A model generated the notes under the pieces. That model was not told the DNA's origin. It made no database searches and worked only from the letters and a program-made list of their open reading frames with translations. Positions 47,099 through 58,199 of a stretch of 64,000 nucleotides of DNA are shown here, piece after piece. The stretch comes from Elmis aenea (taxonomy: Eukaryota; Arthropoda; Insecta; Coleoptera; Elmidae), in contig OX393579.1 of NCBI GenBank assembly GCA_947652605.1, forward strand, positions 4,898,001 through 4,962,000, read 5' to 3'. The number at the start of each line of letters is the position of its first letter. Position 1 is the stretch's first letter. A program made the translations under genes and the position numbers.

Positions 47099-47837
47099 AA
47101 TCAAGAAAAGTGCCAAGGGATTAGAACATTGGAATGATCCTACCTTAATACAAGAAAAGGGGCAAAAGAGATTGTTCTAACTATAGACGAATAAAATTAT
47201 AGAGTGTACCAGGGAAAATACTGGCAAGAGTAATGGAAGGCAGATTAAAAGAAAAAATAGCCAGCACACTAGAAGAATCCCAATACGGTTTCAGAAGAGG
47301 AAGGAGTACACAAGACCCAGTCTTTATATTAAGACAAACAATTGAAAAGAGCTTTACAAAAAACAAGGAAATACATTTATGTTTTATAGGCTTGGAAAAA
47401 ACATTCAATAAAAGCAAAAGGAAAGTCGAATGGAGGGGCCTAAGAAGGAAGGGATTAGAAAGAGAAACAATCAACATAACTAAAGCGATGTACGAAAAAC
47501 GGTTAATATTGTAAGAACCCAAAATGAAGAATCGGAAGAGTTTGAAACAAAAGAGGGCTTAAAACAAGGATGCGTGCTCAGCCCATTATTATTCTCAGTA
47601 GTCATAGATGGGGTAATTAAAGAAGTAAAACAAAAAATGAGACCGTTCCACCTAGGCAACTGGATAATGGAAAAAATAAACATAATTGAGCTAATGTTCG
47701 CAGACGACATGGTCTAGTCGCGGAAACAAATAAGAATCTGCAACATAATCTAGAAACTTTAAACCAGGAATTGGAAAAAATCAATATGAAAATAAATACA
47801 GAAAAAAAAAACTAAAACCATGATCGTTACAACAGAG
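47099..47837 (+). pseudogene. Non-LTR retrotransposon RT domain, 5' part
   Basis: In one frame with three stops: SRKVPRD-NIGMILP, KRGKRDCSNYRRIKL, then an open stretch (ATG 47233 to 47514) with EESQYGFRRGRSTQDPVFIL and IHLCFIGLEKTFNKS. Here the catalytic Asp of F-x-D-L-E-K-A-F-D is changed (IGLEKTFN). A frameshift leads to EGLKQGCVLSPLLFSVVIDG and LMFADDMV (the second catalytic DD), then a stop, and after another shift INTEK-TKTMIVTTEN. This is the endonuclease-RT (RTE/jockey-like) layout. The copy is dead and is interrupted by an hAT at 47846. Confidence 0.85.
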
Positions 47838-48018
47838 AACAAAAGTAAGGTGACCAACCGTCCTCCTTTAGGGAGGACAGTCCTCCTTCTTTCACTTCTG
47901 TCCTCCCTTGAAAAGTGTCCTCCTTTTTGTCCTCCTTTTTGTCCTTTTCGATATTTGAAGACTAAAATCTGTAAATCTCCGTATTCGATCGTGAAGAAAT
48001 TAGAAGACTGAATGTATA

Positions 48019-48945
48019 CAGGGTGTCCCAAATTCGAGGAAATGCATGGGGATCTCGCTTATCTTAAGAGCTACGAGGTCGGTTAAATTAGGGCAAAGTT
48101 GCGAAATTAGATGCTCATTAATAATCCAAAGAGAAATTGGAAATATCTCAAACGGAATCCGAGAAAATTGGGAAAAACTGGAAAATACGATTTTTGAAAA
48201 TCGTCTATAACTCCTATGGAGTATGAAATATTTTGAATATGTAAAGACATTGCCCAAGCAACTTTTCAAGCCGAATCGAATAGTGGTCACAAATTTTTTC
48301 TAGATTGATTCATTTTTGTTTTATGACAACCAACTTTATTTTTTCTTATGGGCGCAATTTTTGCTATTTAGGTACATAATCAAATAGCATTTATTTTTCT
48401 GAATCCATTGATTAATCACACATGGTATTTTACTTTTTCTTTCATTGTCAAATTTCAAAAAATACGTTTTAAACAATAACCATTATAAATCAGGTTGGCC
48501 GGTCATTGTAGTTTATGTTGTTTCCATGACAACCGATCAACAAACTAAAAGTTTTGAAGGCCTGTTAGTCGTAAAAATGAACTTTAATAACGAAGAAAAA
48601 CGCGATATGCTGCCCATAAGAAAAAACAAAGTTGGTTGTCTAAAAACAAAAACGAATCGACCTAGGAAAAATTTGTGACCACCATCCGATTCGGCTTAAA
48701 AAGTTGCTTGAGCAACTTTTTTACACATTTAAAATATTTCAAACTCCAAAGGAGTTATAAACGATTTTCAAAAATGGACTTTCCAGTTTTTCCTAATTTT
48801 CTCGGATACCGTTTGAGATATTTCCAATTTCTCTTTAGATTATTAATAAGCATCGAATTTAGCAACTTTGCCCTAATTTAACCGACCCCGTAGCTCTTAA
48901 GATAAGCGAGATCCCCATGCATTTACTCGAATTTGGGACACCCTG
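48019..48945. mobile_element. Foldback family B, full copy, TA target duplication (927 bp)
   Basis: Ends CAGGGTGTCCCAAATTCGAG inverted, TA on both sides (48017-48018, 48946-48947). Arms of ~330 bp (to 48352 and from 48617) around a ~260-bp middle. At 48577 the middle starts a frame MNFNNEEKRDML that then runs into arm sequence. This matches the start of DUF4817-type transposases (N-x-E-E-K-x-x-M-L) and suggests a deletion joining codon ~12 to the arm. Truncated relatives lie at 51220-51728 and 59426-60175. Confidence 0.88.
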
Positions 48946-48990
48946 TATTTAAATTCTGAAAAATTAATACAATGGGAAAATCAACACCTT

Positions 48991-49282
48991 GAAATTGATA
49001 AAAGATGGATGGAAATATTCAGCCATTTCAAAAATGGACATATTCCATGTAAAAATTTATTTATTCTTGTTCAATTTGTGTTGTGCTGCCCTGGAACTAA
49101 TGCAGCAGTTGAAAGAGTTTAAAAATTGCTAATGATTTTTGGACAAGTGAGATATCGAGATTGAATGTTGATACTCTAGCTGCAGCACTTGCCGAAAATT
49201 CAATATGAAGGACATTTCTTGTTCAGATATTTCCAATATATTGTTAGAAGATAATACACTGACAAAAAATATTCATTCATAA
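48991..49282 (+). pseudogene. hAT transposase dimerisation domain
   Basis: Reads IDKRWMEIFSHFKNGHIPC then FVLCCPGTNAAVERV, a stop where F-S is expected, KLLMIFGQVRYRD, a stop, and (with a shift) LNVDTLAAALAENSI, ending DISNILLEDNTLTKNIHS and a stop. P-G-T-N-A-x-V-E-R-V and the L-x-V-x-x-L-A-A-A-L follow-up are the hallmark of the hAT C-terminal dimerisation domain. Upstream domains have been lost. Confidence 0.8.
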
Positions 49283-49466
49283 ATAGTTATAGGCATGTAA
49301 GCATAAAATTTCATGTTAGTGTTAGTTACAAATGTTTTTATTACTCATTTATCATATTATAATGTTTGCAATGCATAAAATGTGTCTTTTATTTATTTAC
49401 TTTTTTTTTGCTTTTCAATTTGTGTCCTCCTTTTCATTGTAAGAAAGTTGGTCACCTTAACAAAAG

Positions 49467-50110
49467 GCATACATCACTTTAAATGGGCTTAGGTTGGAAC
49501 AGGTAGAAAGCTTTAAAGAAAAATTGAGGAATGGACAAGCAAATAAGTGAAAGGATAGGAAATGTGGGAAGAATATTGAACAGTTTAAGACAACATTTTT
49601 CGGAATTAGAGAAGTCCCAAAACGAACAAAAGTAGAAATGCTAAAAAAAAAGTAGTAACTCCGGCATTTTTATACGGAAGTGAAACGTGGACACTCACAA
49701 ATAAAAATAGTAGCCGACTGAATGCAGCTGAAATGAGTTTTCTAAGAAAAATCCTAGGAAAGATCCAAACAAGATAGAGTCAGAAATGAAACATATAGAG
49801 AACAACTAATAAAATCAGTTGAAACGAAAATACAAGAAAGACAGCTGGGATGGTTGGGTCACATTTATAGGATGCAGAAGAAAGGTTAACCAGAAGAGCC
49901 CATGAAGCAAGATCACAGGGAAAAAACAAAAGAGGTAGACCGAGAAAAACCTGGCAAGACGAAGTTAAAAAAGCAGCAGCAGATAGAAACATCAAATGGA
50001 AAGACATAAAAAAGCTAGCACAAGACAGAAAAACATGGAAAAAAGTCAGCACTACACAACTCAACAGTCCAACACCTAACAGTAGAAGGACTCATGACTA
50101 AATAACAAAA
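49467..50110 (+). pseudogene. Non-LTR retrotransposon C-terminal part
   Basis: Continues the copy interrupted at 47838. Pieces in changing frames: LEQVESFKEKLRN, TPAFLYGSETWTLTNKNSSR, LNAAEMSFLRKILGK, RNETYREQLIKSVETKIQER, QLGWLGHIYRMQKK, then GKNKRGRPRKTWQDEVKKAA and LAQDRKTWKKV, stop near 50100. The order is the usual one: post-RT YGSE-W block, R-x-L-R-x-x-G-H block, basic tail. The 3' flank AACAAAAAAATAATAAT is the A-rich end. Confidence 0.85.
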
Positions 50111-51219
50111 AAATAATAATATACTCTATATTGTTATACAGTAGGACATTTTAAAAATTCCCAATTCGGTTTAACAAGTTATTAAGGAACTAGGTAGTTG
50201 CAGTATGCCTTCGTTGATCGGTTATCACGTTTGTACATAAGCTGCATCCCTTTAACATTGTAACTAGCATTCATCACATGTGTTATGTGCGATTAACATG
50301 CTGTTAACGGAGTAATGTGATAACATAGAATGACAGGAATGAGAACAAACATATTGTACCTCACATCCACATGTACGTCGCATTCTACCGCAATTTCATG
50401 AGGTCCTTGCCTGCTAAATCACATTTCAGGAAAGCTACAGTTAGACTCGGGGTTTTCGCCGAGAATGTATTGTTTAAATTAATTTCCGCAAACAATACGG
50501 CGTCGTTTAGGCCAAAATAAAGTCACGAACGCTTTCCTTAGAGAAAATAATTAAGAAGGAACTAGTAATCTGCGTGGCGTTATTTATAAACATGTAATTA
50601 AGTTTTAAATTAATTTCAGACAATAAAAGTCAATGAAAAACAAACAAAAATACAATTTAATGGGTCTTTGGGGGTATTACGTCTTTAAAAGTATATTAAA
50701 TCATTTATTTAGTCCTAAGTCCTTCTGTTATTAGGTGAAGGAATGAAAAAGAATTATAATTATTTAATTTATTTGCATCAATTTATAAAATTACCTAACC
50801 CATTGCATGTTACTCTATAGTCTATAAGGTATTGTTAAAATTATTTGCGTATTATACTACATTAGGTTGAAGATTGCTAATCAAAGGAGAAACTATGACG
50901 GTATAATAACACCTAATGAGATTTTCTAAAGGCATTGTATGTAAGACACTATCTTAAATGTTATTAATTACGTATTCAGGTATAAATACGGCCGTCTTCG
51001 CGTATAGACTGTAATATCTGATCAAAATTAATATTGGAAGTAATCGTGTTTAGAACGAAGTTCCTTTAAACATCAATAATTTTGGTGTGAGCGAACGATA
51101 CACGTATTATATGTTTGATATACGCTGCTTATGTCTTTTGATTAAAGATCGTCTTCAAATGTTTAGTTTAATTAAAAACAAAGGAAACACGAATTTATCG
51201 CGATGACAAGTACATAATA
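50111..51219. other. Unassigned intronic tract
   Basis: No gene or repeat recognised. Confidence 0.4.
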
Positions 51220-51728
51220 GGCTTTCAAAATTTTTAGTTTGTTGATTGGTTGCCATGGAAACTTGGAAACGACAAAAACTACAACGACCAGCCTATCTGA
51301 TTTATAGCGATTTTTTGACAAATAGTGTAGAAGTAAATTGCCATGTGTGATTCAAAACAAAAATCGATTTGATTATGTAAGTAACAAAAATTGTGCCCAT
51401 AAGAAAAAATAAAGTTAGTTATCATAAAACAAAAACGAATCGACCTAGAATAAATTAGTGATTACTATCCGATGCGGCTTAAAAAGTTGCTTAAGCAATG
51501 TTTTTACTTCTTTAAAATATTTTATACTTCAAAGTTAAAACCTTTTTTCAAAAATCGTATTTTCTGTTTTTTCCTAATTTTCTGGGATACCGTTTGAGAT
51601 ATTTCCAATTTCTCTTCGGATTATTAACGAGCACCGAATTTAGCATCTTTGCCAAATTTAAACCTATGCTCTAGCTATTATAATAAGCGAGATCGCCAGA
51701 TGCTTGTACTCGAATTTCAAACACCCTG
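51220..51728. mobile_element. Foldback family B, one-armed copy
   Basis: Starts GGCTTTCAAAATTTTTAGTT, runs through the family B middle in inverse orientation to the copy at 48019, and ends with one arm (CTCGAATTTCAAACACCCTG, then TA). The other arm is absent. The start point is the same as in the copy at 59426 although the flanks differ. Confidence 0.8.
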
Positions 51729-52642
51729 TATATACAATTTTAAAAGACACAAAATTAGATCCTGATGCTTTAACATAGATGTTCAAAGCATCCCATATTG
51801 ACCCCTAATCAATACTCCGAACGGTTGTATACATTTCTTAATAGATCCCAGGTCGCTTGGAGTTTTAGCTTAATTGAACATAATTTTTTAAATTTAATAC
51901 TGACTGCAAAAAATTTTGAAGTACCTAGCTTGCAGTGGTTATAGTACGTAAAACATATCTCAAAAATGTTTTTAAGGGTAATTTTAATTAATAAACCGAT
52001 TTTCATCCTACAAACCTGTTAAGTTTAACAATGATTGATTCTAACCATATTACTGATTTAATTTATTATTTAAAAATTCAGCATTTGATTATCCAAGTTT
52101 TTCCAAACAATTATAACAAAATTTACACGCCACTCTTCTCATATGGTAATCAAAAAAGATCAAAAAGTTAACGTTGCATATTCAATTTTGTTGTAAAAAA
52201 AAATCAAAAATGTACTGCATCTTGTTTTGTTTTTTTTTTTAATTACAGCTAGCGAATTTTTTGATTTCTTATAATTATATTTACTAATTTATACTTTCAA
52301 ATATATTTAAAATATTCTGTCAATTATTTACCATATGCGCAAGTGTAAAATCGAGAAGTTTGCCACTTTAAAAAACTCTGCACTAGTAGATATCAAATAT
52401 AAATGAAAATAGGTAAAAACTTGTTTATACATTTTTTAGCATTGCACAGTTAAACACGCTGGTTATTACTTGTAATGATTTGTGATTAGGGTTCCTTATT
52501 GATTTAAAAAAGCTTTGATAAAAATGTAATTTAACATATTTGTATTGGCTATTATAAAATGCTCAAATTTCATTTTATTTTAAAATACTCAACACCATTT
52601 TTTTAAATGCTGGCTATTACTTGTAGATTTATTAAATTACAA
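51729..52642. other. Unassigned intronic tract
   Basis: Very AT-rich. No gene or repeat recognised. Confidence 0.4.
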
Positions 52643-52837
52643 GGGCCGTTTGCACCGGTTTCACTTAAAATTTAAGTGAAGCTTATATCCCTTAAGCGAC
52701 ACTTATTTCGTTGCACCGTAATTTAAGCGAGACTTAAATTTCAAATAGTGATCCTTAAACTAAGCGTCACTTTGGGTACGGCTTAAAAGTTAAGTGGCAG
52801 TTATATATACGTTATATTACGATTGTGAGTGAATAAA

Positions 52838-53026
52838 ATGGATTTGGACGAATATTTCGATGATGAAAGCGACATTCTAGAGCTCATAGAATTCGGTTTT
52901 CCTAGAAAAATTTATCAACGACAAAATTACTTTGAAACCATGGATGAGTGCAATTTTTTTTAAAGATTTAGGTTAAAAAAAAGTACCGAAATTCTTGACC
53001 AAATTAAAGATACAACATCTCTGTAG
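52838..53026 (+). pseudogene. Harbinger (HARBI1-like) transposase N-terminus
   Basis: ATG at 52838 opens MDLDEYFDDESDILELIEFG, FPRKIYQRQNYFETMDECNF, an in-frame TAA at codon 42, then RFRLKKSTEILDQIKDTTSL and a stop at codon 63. The acidic start, (I/V)-x-x-R-x-N-Y-F-E-x-M-D and F-x-R-F-R-L-x-K-S-T are characteristic of Harbinger transposases (normally ~350 residues). The DDE core is entirely deleted. The 3' end overlaps the antisense Myb-like frame, so the deletion joined the two genes. Confidence 0.85.
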
Positions 53027-53217
53027 AAGCTATTGGGAGATATTAAATTAAATTTTGTAGCAATTATTTTCCAAACTTCTTCTTTATCTTTCCACATTGT
53101 ACGGTCCGATTTTTTGTTTTTAATGAGACTTTCTTTTCTGCAACTAAATTTAATAACAATTTTTTTTCTGATGCATTGGTATAATTCGAACCACGCGGTT
53201 TTTTTTTCTTTCGACAT
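52960..53217 (-). pseudogene. Myb/SANT-like accessory protein of the Harbinger element
   Basis: An 85-codon minus frame from ATG 53217. Lys-rich stretch KKSDRTMWKDKEEVWKIIAT then KFNLISPNSFYRDVVSL has the Myb/SANT-like layout of the Harbinger second protein (W-K-x-x-E-x-x-x-W-x-x-I-x-x-x-F-N; R-x-x-x-x-L). In intact elements this protein helps the transposase bind DNA. The last ~20 codons are antisense to the transposase and so not genuine. The N-terminal boundary fits, about 40 bp from the nested element. Confidence 0.65.
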
Positions 53218-53254
53218 ATGCTAAAATTAAACAATCAAGATAGATACTACCTAC

Positions 53255-54047
53255 TAGGGTTTCTCATATTTGACCATTTTGCTTATCCCGGGATTCCGGG
53301 AAGAAATCGGCCTTTATTCCGGGATTTCCAGGGATGTAATAAATTATGTCAATATTTTTAAATAAATAATCCAAAAATGAAGGGAACGGTTTATTACTTA
53401 AAAGCAACTCCAAGTCATATATGTAATACATTTTGCTCCATGATTATTATAAATAATTAAATAATATTGGTGAAAGAAACATACATTTGGGAAATAAAAC
53501 CTTTCTATAATATCATTTTTACAATGAACTTTTGCAACGTGATTTAAGAAAAACAAAGGTGATCTAGGCTTCGATCACTTAGTCTATTTCTTGATTTATT
53601 AACAAAAAGTCTTGCTGTATAAAATGTCTCAGTCTCTATTGCTGTAGTTGAAATTGTCTTGAGAGCATCTAGCAGCAAAGAAACATCGCTTTTATCTGTA
53701 AATTTCATTTATAAGCTATTTGCTTCGTATTACCCAGGGTACACATATATAAAACTGTAAAGTTAATTTGAAGATATTAAATTTGTCATGGAGACCGGGC
53801 TTCTTTACGCCAAACTAAAAGCAAAAATATAAAGGAGAAAAAGTTTTTCCATAATTTACTGTTAGTAAAGATATTTATAATAAATTCTGATAAGTTACGA
53901 TAGAACTACAAAGATCTTAGCTCAAAAAAAAACGAAAATAACACTTTTTTTAAATCACGGGAATTCCCGGGACAAAAAGCATTTCCCGGGAAATATAAAA
54001 TAGCTTAAAATGGACCGAGAACCCGGGATCCCGGGAAAGAAACCCTA
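53255..54047. mobile_element. hAT-like non-autonomous element in the Harbinger copy (793 bp)
   Basis: Ends TAGGGTTTCT and AGAAACCCTA with exact 8-bp duplication CTACCTAC (53247-53254, 54048-54055). Both subterminal regions are full of CCCGGGA/TCCCGGG palindromes (53286-53340, 53955-54035). No coding remnant. Confidence 0.85.
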
Positions 54048-54610
54048 CTACCTACCTAATTTTTGGCGGTTGGATGTGCTGATTTCCTGTAAATAATTTA
54101 CAGGAAATCAATACAAATTAGCAAAATGGTAAATTTCTACAGTTGGGGCAGTAACAATTTTTTTACTATTTTATATAATTTTTATTAGTTTTCTGATCAA
54201 TGATCAAAATAAATATATTAAGTTAAATATCATTAAAGAGAGAAAAAGATAAGGCTTTTAATAAACCCATTGAACTGTTACTTTTTAAATGCAAGTTTGT
54301 ATTATATCTTAAAAATCAAGTTAAAAAAAAATTTATATGTTAACTAAATAATACATATCATATTAATGTATTAGTATTATAATATAACTAAATACCTACT
54401 GCACTCTGAAGCTGAACACAACTTTTCCCCTGTCAACGTTAACATAACCTTACAAATACACACCTGAACTTGTCTCAAATGGATAAACCATCGCTTAGCT
54501 AAGGGCAGATGACCGCTCGACGGTGCAACGAAATTTATTTTTAAGTGACACTTAGATTTAAGTGGAGCTTTACTAAGCTATGACTAAGGGAAAACCGGTG
54601 CAAACGGCCC

Positions 54611-54898
54611 TTAGTGGCTTAGTTATTAATACAAACAAGTTTAATTAAAAGTTTCTTATTAGTTTGAAAAAGTTTTAAAATTAAATTAAACATATTTGTA
54701 CTATTAATTGCAAAATGTTTCAAATTTCATTTAATGCAAAAATACTCAACATTTTTTTAAAGTGCTGTTCAATCGGCAAAAGCGAAAATCCATAACTAAA
54801 GCTACAAAATTATTTTGGTAACTGGTCGCTTAATAAGAAAATGTTGTTGATATGATGAACACAATTTTTGATGCGATAAATTCCATAGTATTAATCAA
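54611..54898. other. Short unassigned spacer
   Basis: Contains the right flank of the Harbinger element. Nothing else recognised. Confidence 0.35.
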
Positions 54899-55555
54899 AT
54901 AACAATCACTAACCTTTTTTGATTATCCTTCTGGGGAGCTTTGGACAACTTCACCAAGGCTACATCTCCAAATAAAGCGCATCCGAAAACAGTATATTCA
55001 GGAAACACCATTAAGAAAAGACCACGTTGTTAAAAATTCATATCAGAAGCCAAACACACTGCAATACAACATGAAAGTTTCAAAATTTTGCTAAACCGCC
55101 CACTAAGTTCGTCCAGTTATTATTTCACTAAAACACATAAAACCCGATCTACACTCCGATAATAACTTAAAATCACTCGACCCTTCACATATTTCAACAA
55201 AACCAATATCAAATAACATAACGCAACAAAAATTGCAGACAAAAGCACATGTCCTACAGCTGATCATTAAAAAGCGTACGAATATGGCTAGTTTACGTCA
55301 AATAACACTATTTACCTGAAGATATCGAAATAATCACAGCAATTTAACGTTTGCAAACACTTGTTAACACAAATTAGACATCTCGAGATCACATTTCGCA
55401 TACCCGTTGCTATTAATTGCCGGAAAAACTAGTGTTTAACGTGAAAACCGGCAAAATTACGCGAAACCGACGCCATGCTACGCAACGAAAAGTAGTTGTT
55501 GCCAGAGAAGTCCCCACCGCAATTAAAACATTAATTATAGGGGGGGAATTATCCT
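54899..55555 (-). other. Duplicated segment copy 2 with a conserved exon-like block
   Basis: Diverged direct copy of 40094-40782. On the minus strand: GGTGGGGACTTC region, TACTTTTCGTTG, GCGAAATGTGATCTCGAG, AAGTGTTTGCAAACGTTAAA, ATATTCGTACGC, GTTTAGCAAAATTTTGAAAC. Then comes a conserved 3' splice-like site (TTGTATTGCAG, exon from 55058), ATG at 55011 with 32 open codons (MVFPEYTVFGCALFGDVALV, KLSKAPQKDNQK) and donor AAAAAG/GTTAGTG at 54914/54913. No matching downstream exon was recognised. The conserved site pair suggests a real exon; the peptide is unknown. Confidence 0.48.
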
Positions 55556-56640
55556 CGCGTTTAATTTTGTAACATATACAATCCATTCAAAACAACCAGA
55601 GACATCTTTTAATTAAAAAATGAACGAATTTTACGTTTACTTGGCATTTATCTTAAAAGCTTTAATATGGCTTTAATCAAACAAATTATTGTCTAATAAT
55701 AACATATTTATGCGAATTTGTAGTAGATTAAATTGAAAATTTTTATTATTTGATGCAAATAACGCGTATTTTGGATTTCTTGAATAAGAAAACCTTTGTG
55801 CATAATTTTCTATTAACAATTTTTTGAAATAATTAAATTAAAAGCAAACAATTATTACTTTGGGCTTATATTATATTTAAAGGAGTAAAATTCTGTTGTT
55901 ATTATGCGTTTTTCTAATGCAATTACAAAAATATTTGTTATACAGCAAAAAAAATCTATACTATGATTAAAAACTTTCAACTTCATATGTATGTAAAGTA
56001 GAAAAAACACGATAATTTTTTTTAACTAAGGATTAATATTTTATAAATGTTTAAATTGTTTAAGTAATTCATTTTAAATAAGGTTTGTTAAAAATCACTA
56101 ATCTTGTAGAAAAACTAGACCAATTTTTCTTAACTATGTATTTAATAAAACCAAACAAACCAAATAAAATAATATTTAGAACAACTAATGACGAAGACAG
56201 CAGAGTACTAAAACTGGTCTAATAATCTCACAAAAAAAGTTCTCCATTGAGAATACTATAATTGAATATTAACCAAATATTAGGACTTGAATCGTTTCTA
56301 GAAGTAATTAATTTTAACTTACATGCCAAGCTATTTTTTACGCATTAAAAACTTATCTCTAGTTATAAAACACCCAAAAATATTATCAGGAACAGAATTT
56401 TTACATCGTTGTTACGAACTTTCTTATCTTAGAAATTATCTGAACACATCAACCATAAGCGTGCAAACTTTTAATCTTGTAATTGCGTGTTTAGAAGCGA
56501 CTAGCAACGATGATATCAATTTTAAGTCAAAAAAATACTTCCTGAACAAAGCAGTCAACAATGTAATACATTACCCAAAGTTAGTTAAAAGGAGACGTTT
56601 TCGGAGCAGCTACCGCTACGTAGCTGAATGCGACCAATAA
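55556..56640. other. Unassigned tract with an unrecognised ORF
   Basis: A 105-codon plus-strand frame (56323-56640) has ordinary composition (YELSYLRNYLNTSTISVQTF) and ends where the following repeat begins. No domain recognised. Confidence 0.3.
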
Positions 56641-57166
56641 CTCGAGAAATATTAACTTTAGGTATAGGACATGCTTGATAATTTTTAAAGGCAATTGAAT
56701 TATCTACAAGAAAACGTAACAATATACAGGTTGTTGTATTTCAAATAACAAAGCTGCATGTTGGTTCTCAAAAACTAAACGCTCTGTATATTCAAAAATA
56801 ACGCAAGATCATGCAGCTAGTAATACCAAACAACTTTTGTATTTAAAGTTTTTTTGTTTCTTCTCAAATAATAACGCAAAAAAATAATTTGTGTAAAACT
56901 TTCATTTTTTCGAAAAAGTATAAAAATCGATATTACTCGAGAAGTATCAATTTTAGGTGTAGGACATGCTTAATGTTTTTTAAAGGCAATTGAATTTTCT
57001 ACAAGAAAACGTAAAAATATACAGGGTGTTGTATTTTAAATAACAAAGTCGGATGTCGGTTCTCAAAATCAAACACTCTGTATATTTGAAAAGTATGCAG
57101 GGTTATGCAGTTCGTGATGCCAAACAACTTTTGTATTTAAAACTTTTTTGTATCTACTCTGATAAC
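56641..57166. repeat. 295-bp tandem duplication of a CAGGGT-type element
   Basis: CTCGAGAAATATTAACTTTA at 56641 recurs as CTCGAGAAGTATCAATTTTA at 56936; the following ~230 bp align, including TATAGGACATGCTT, AAAACGTAA-AATATACAGG and CCAAACAACTTTTGTATTTA. The second unit holds the better terminus TATACAGGGTGTTG (57020). Similar to 30090-30190. Confidence 0.7.
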
Positions 57167-58199
57167 GACACTATAAAATAAATAAAATACGCTCCCAAAC
57201 ATGGCGACCGCTCCGCAACTGTTGGGAAAGTAGCGGTTGTTAAGGAATTTCTGAGTGCAATTATTACACTTTGAGGCACAGTTTTATGTAATGTATCAGC
57301 AGTAGTTATGAACAAATAATTTGAGTATAAGCTTTACGCAACCGCAAATATTTTAAAATATTCGTGGTGTATTATCAACAGTACTTCATTATTTTTAATT
57401 GTTTTAATTTTTATCAGCGTATTTGTCATGATTCTTGAAAACAATTTGGATAAAGGTTTAAAGAAAAGTGGCTAAATTTGTGAAAATAGCGTCTAAGATA
57501 CTATCTTAAAATAATTATCCATCCTACTCTCTTCACATCTTTTTATCATCTTTTATTCGATAGGAATCAGACGTTATCCCTGACAGAACGGATTTGCTAC
57601 CTCCTACTGTCCTATATAATTCCACGAGATTTTACTTTAATATAAGAAGTCCTCGAGCAAAAAAAAAATTCAATCATGTTACAACAGAAAAGTGATCGCA
57701 AATTTTAAACCTGTGATGCGTTTATCCAACCCATCTGAAATATAGAGAAATCCTGCTCCATACGAAATTTAATATCCGCCGGACCGTATTACATCTACGC
57801 AGACAAAGACGTGTTCCGGCACGTTTATTTAAAACCATGCGAAGCCCTTTCTATCTAGCTGTAAAAAGTAGTGAACCGAATGATAGTCGTTACGGTGGCA
57901 GAGTTTTATACACATAGGATGAACTTAATCTGGCCAGAGCCCCTGTGCAACATGTGTTGACAGAGAATGGATAAAAATATTTCCTGTCCAGAAGCATTAA
58001 CTTATCTTGCTTCTACTCCTATGACAGTTTAATACTCTTATTAAATATTGTCCGCTGGTCTTAGCTGTGTGTCCTGAGCCCCTGAGGTATTATCAGTCAC
58101 CACATTCTTAATTATGTTTTATATACGTCCAAACATAAGTCTATGTCCAAGTTTGGCTTACTCATTTCATTTTTAGATTAAAATAGGTAAAAAAAACAT
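57167..58199. other. Unassigned intronic tract
   Basis: No gene recognised. A GC-richer spot at 57190-57240 (ACATGGCGACCGCTCCGCAA) is unexplained. Confidence 0.35.

Larger units (their letters stand above)
47846..49458 (+). mobile_element. hAT element inserted in the retrotransposon
   Basis: Ends TAAGGTGACCAAC and GTTGGTCACCTT, flanked by an exact 8-bp duplication AACAAAAG (47838-47845, 49459-49466). The left subterminal region contains repeated GTCCTCCTTT units. The interior keeps a transposase C-terminus (48991-49282) and the foldback at 48019-48945. Confidence 0.85.
52643..54610. mobile_element. PIF/Harbinger element with nested hAT-like insert
   Basis: Terminal repeats GGGCCGTTTGCACCGGTTT and complement, with subterminal TTAAGTGA/TCACTTAA motifs repeated at both ends. 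TTA occurs close to both ends, but the exact target duplication is unresolved (possible TTA with three extra bases on the left). It carries remnants of both genes expected of Harbinger: a transposase start (52838-53026, +) and a Myb/SANT-like frame (52960-53217, -). A 793-bp element (53255-54047) interrupts it. Confidence 0.8.

Noticed and set aside
47759..48031. 90-codon minus frame overlapping the hAT left end
   Set aside because: It spans the hAT terminus and its GTCCTCC repeats and runs into the foldback; low-complexity shadow.
49780..50064. 94-codon hydrophobic minus frame
   Set aside because: Exact antisense of the Lys/Arg-rich retrotransposon C-terminal tail; hydrophobicity is the expected complement.
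56323..56640. 105-codon frame as a real gene
   Set aside because: Ends exactly where a repeat begins, lacks recognised motifs, and no splice or promoter signals could be supported; left as an unassigned ORF.
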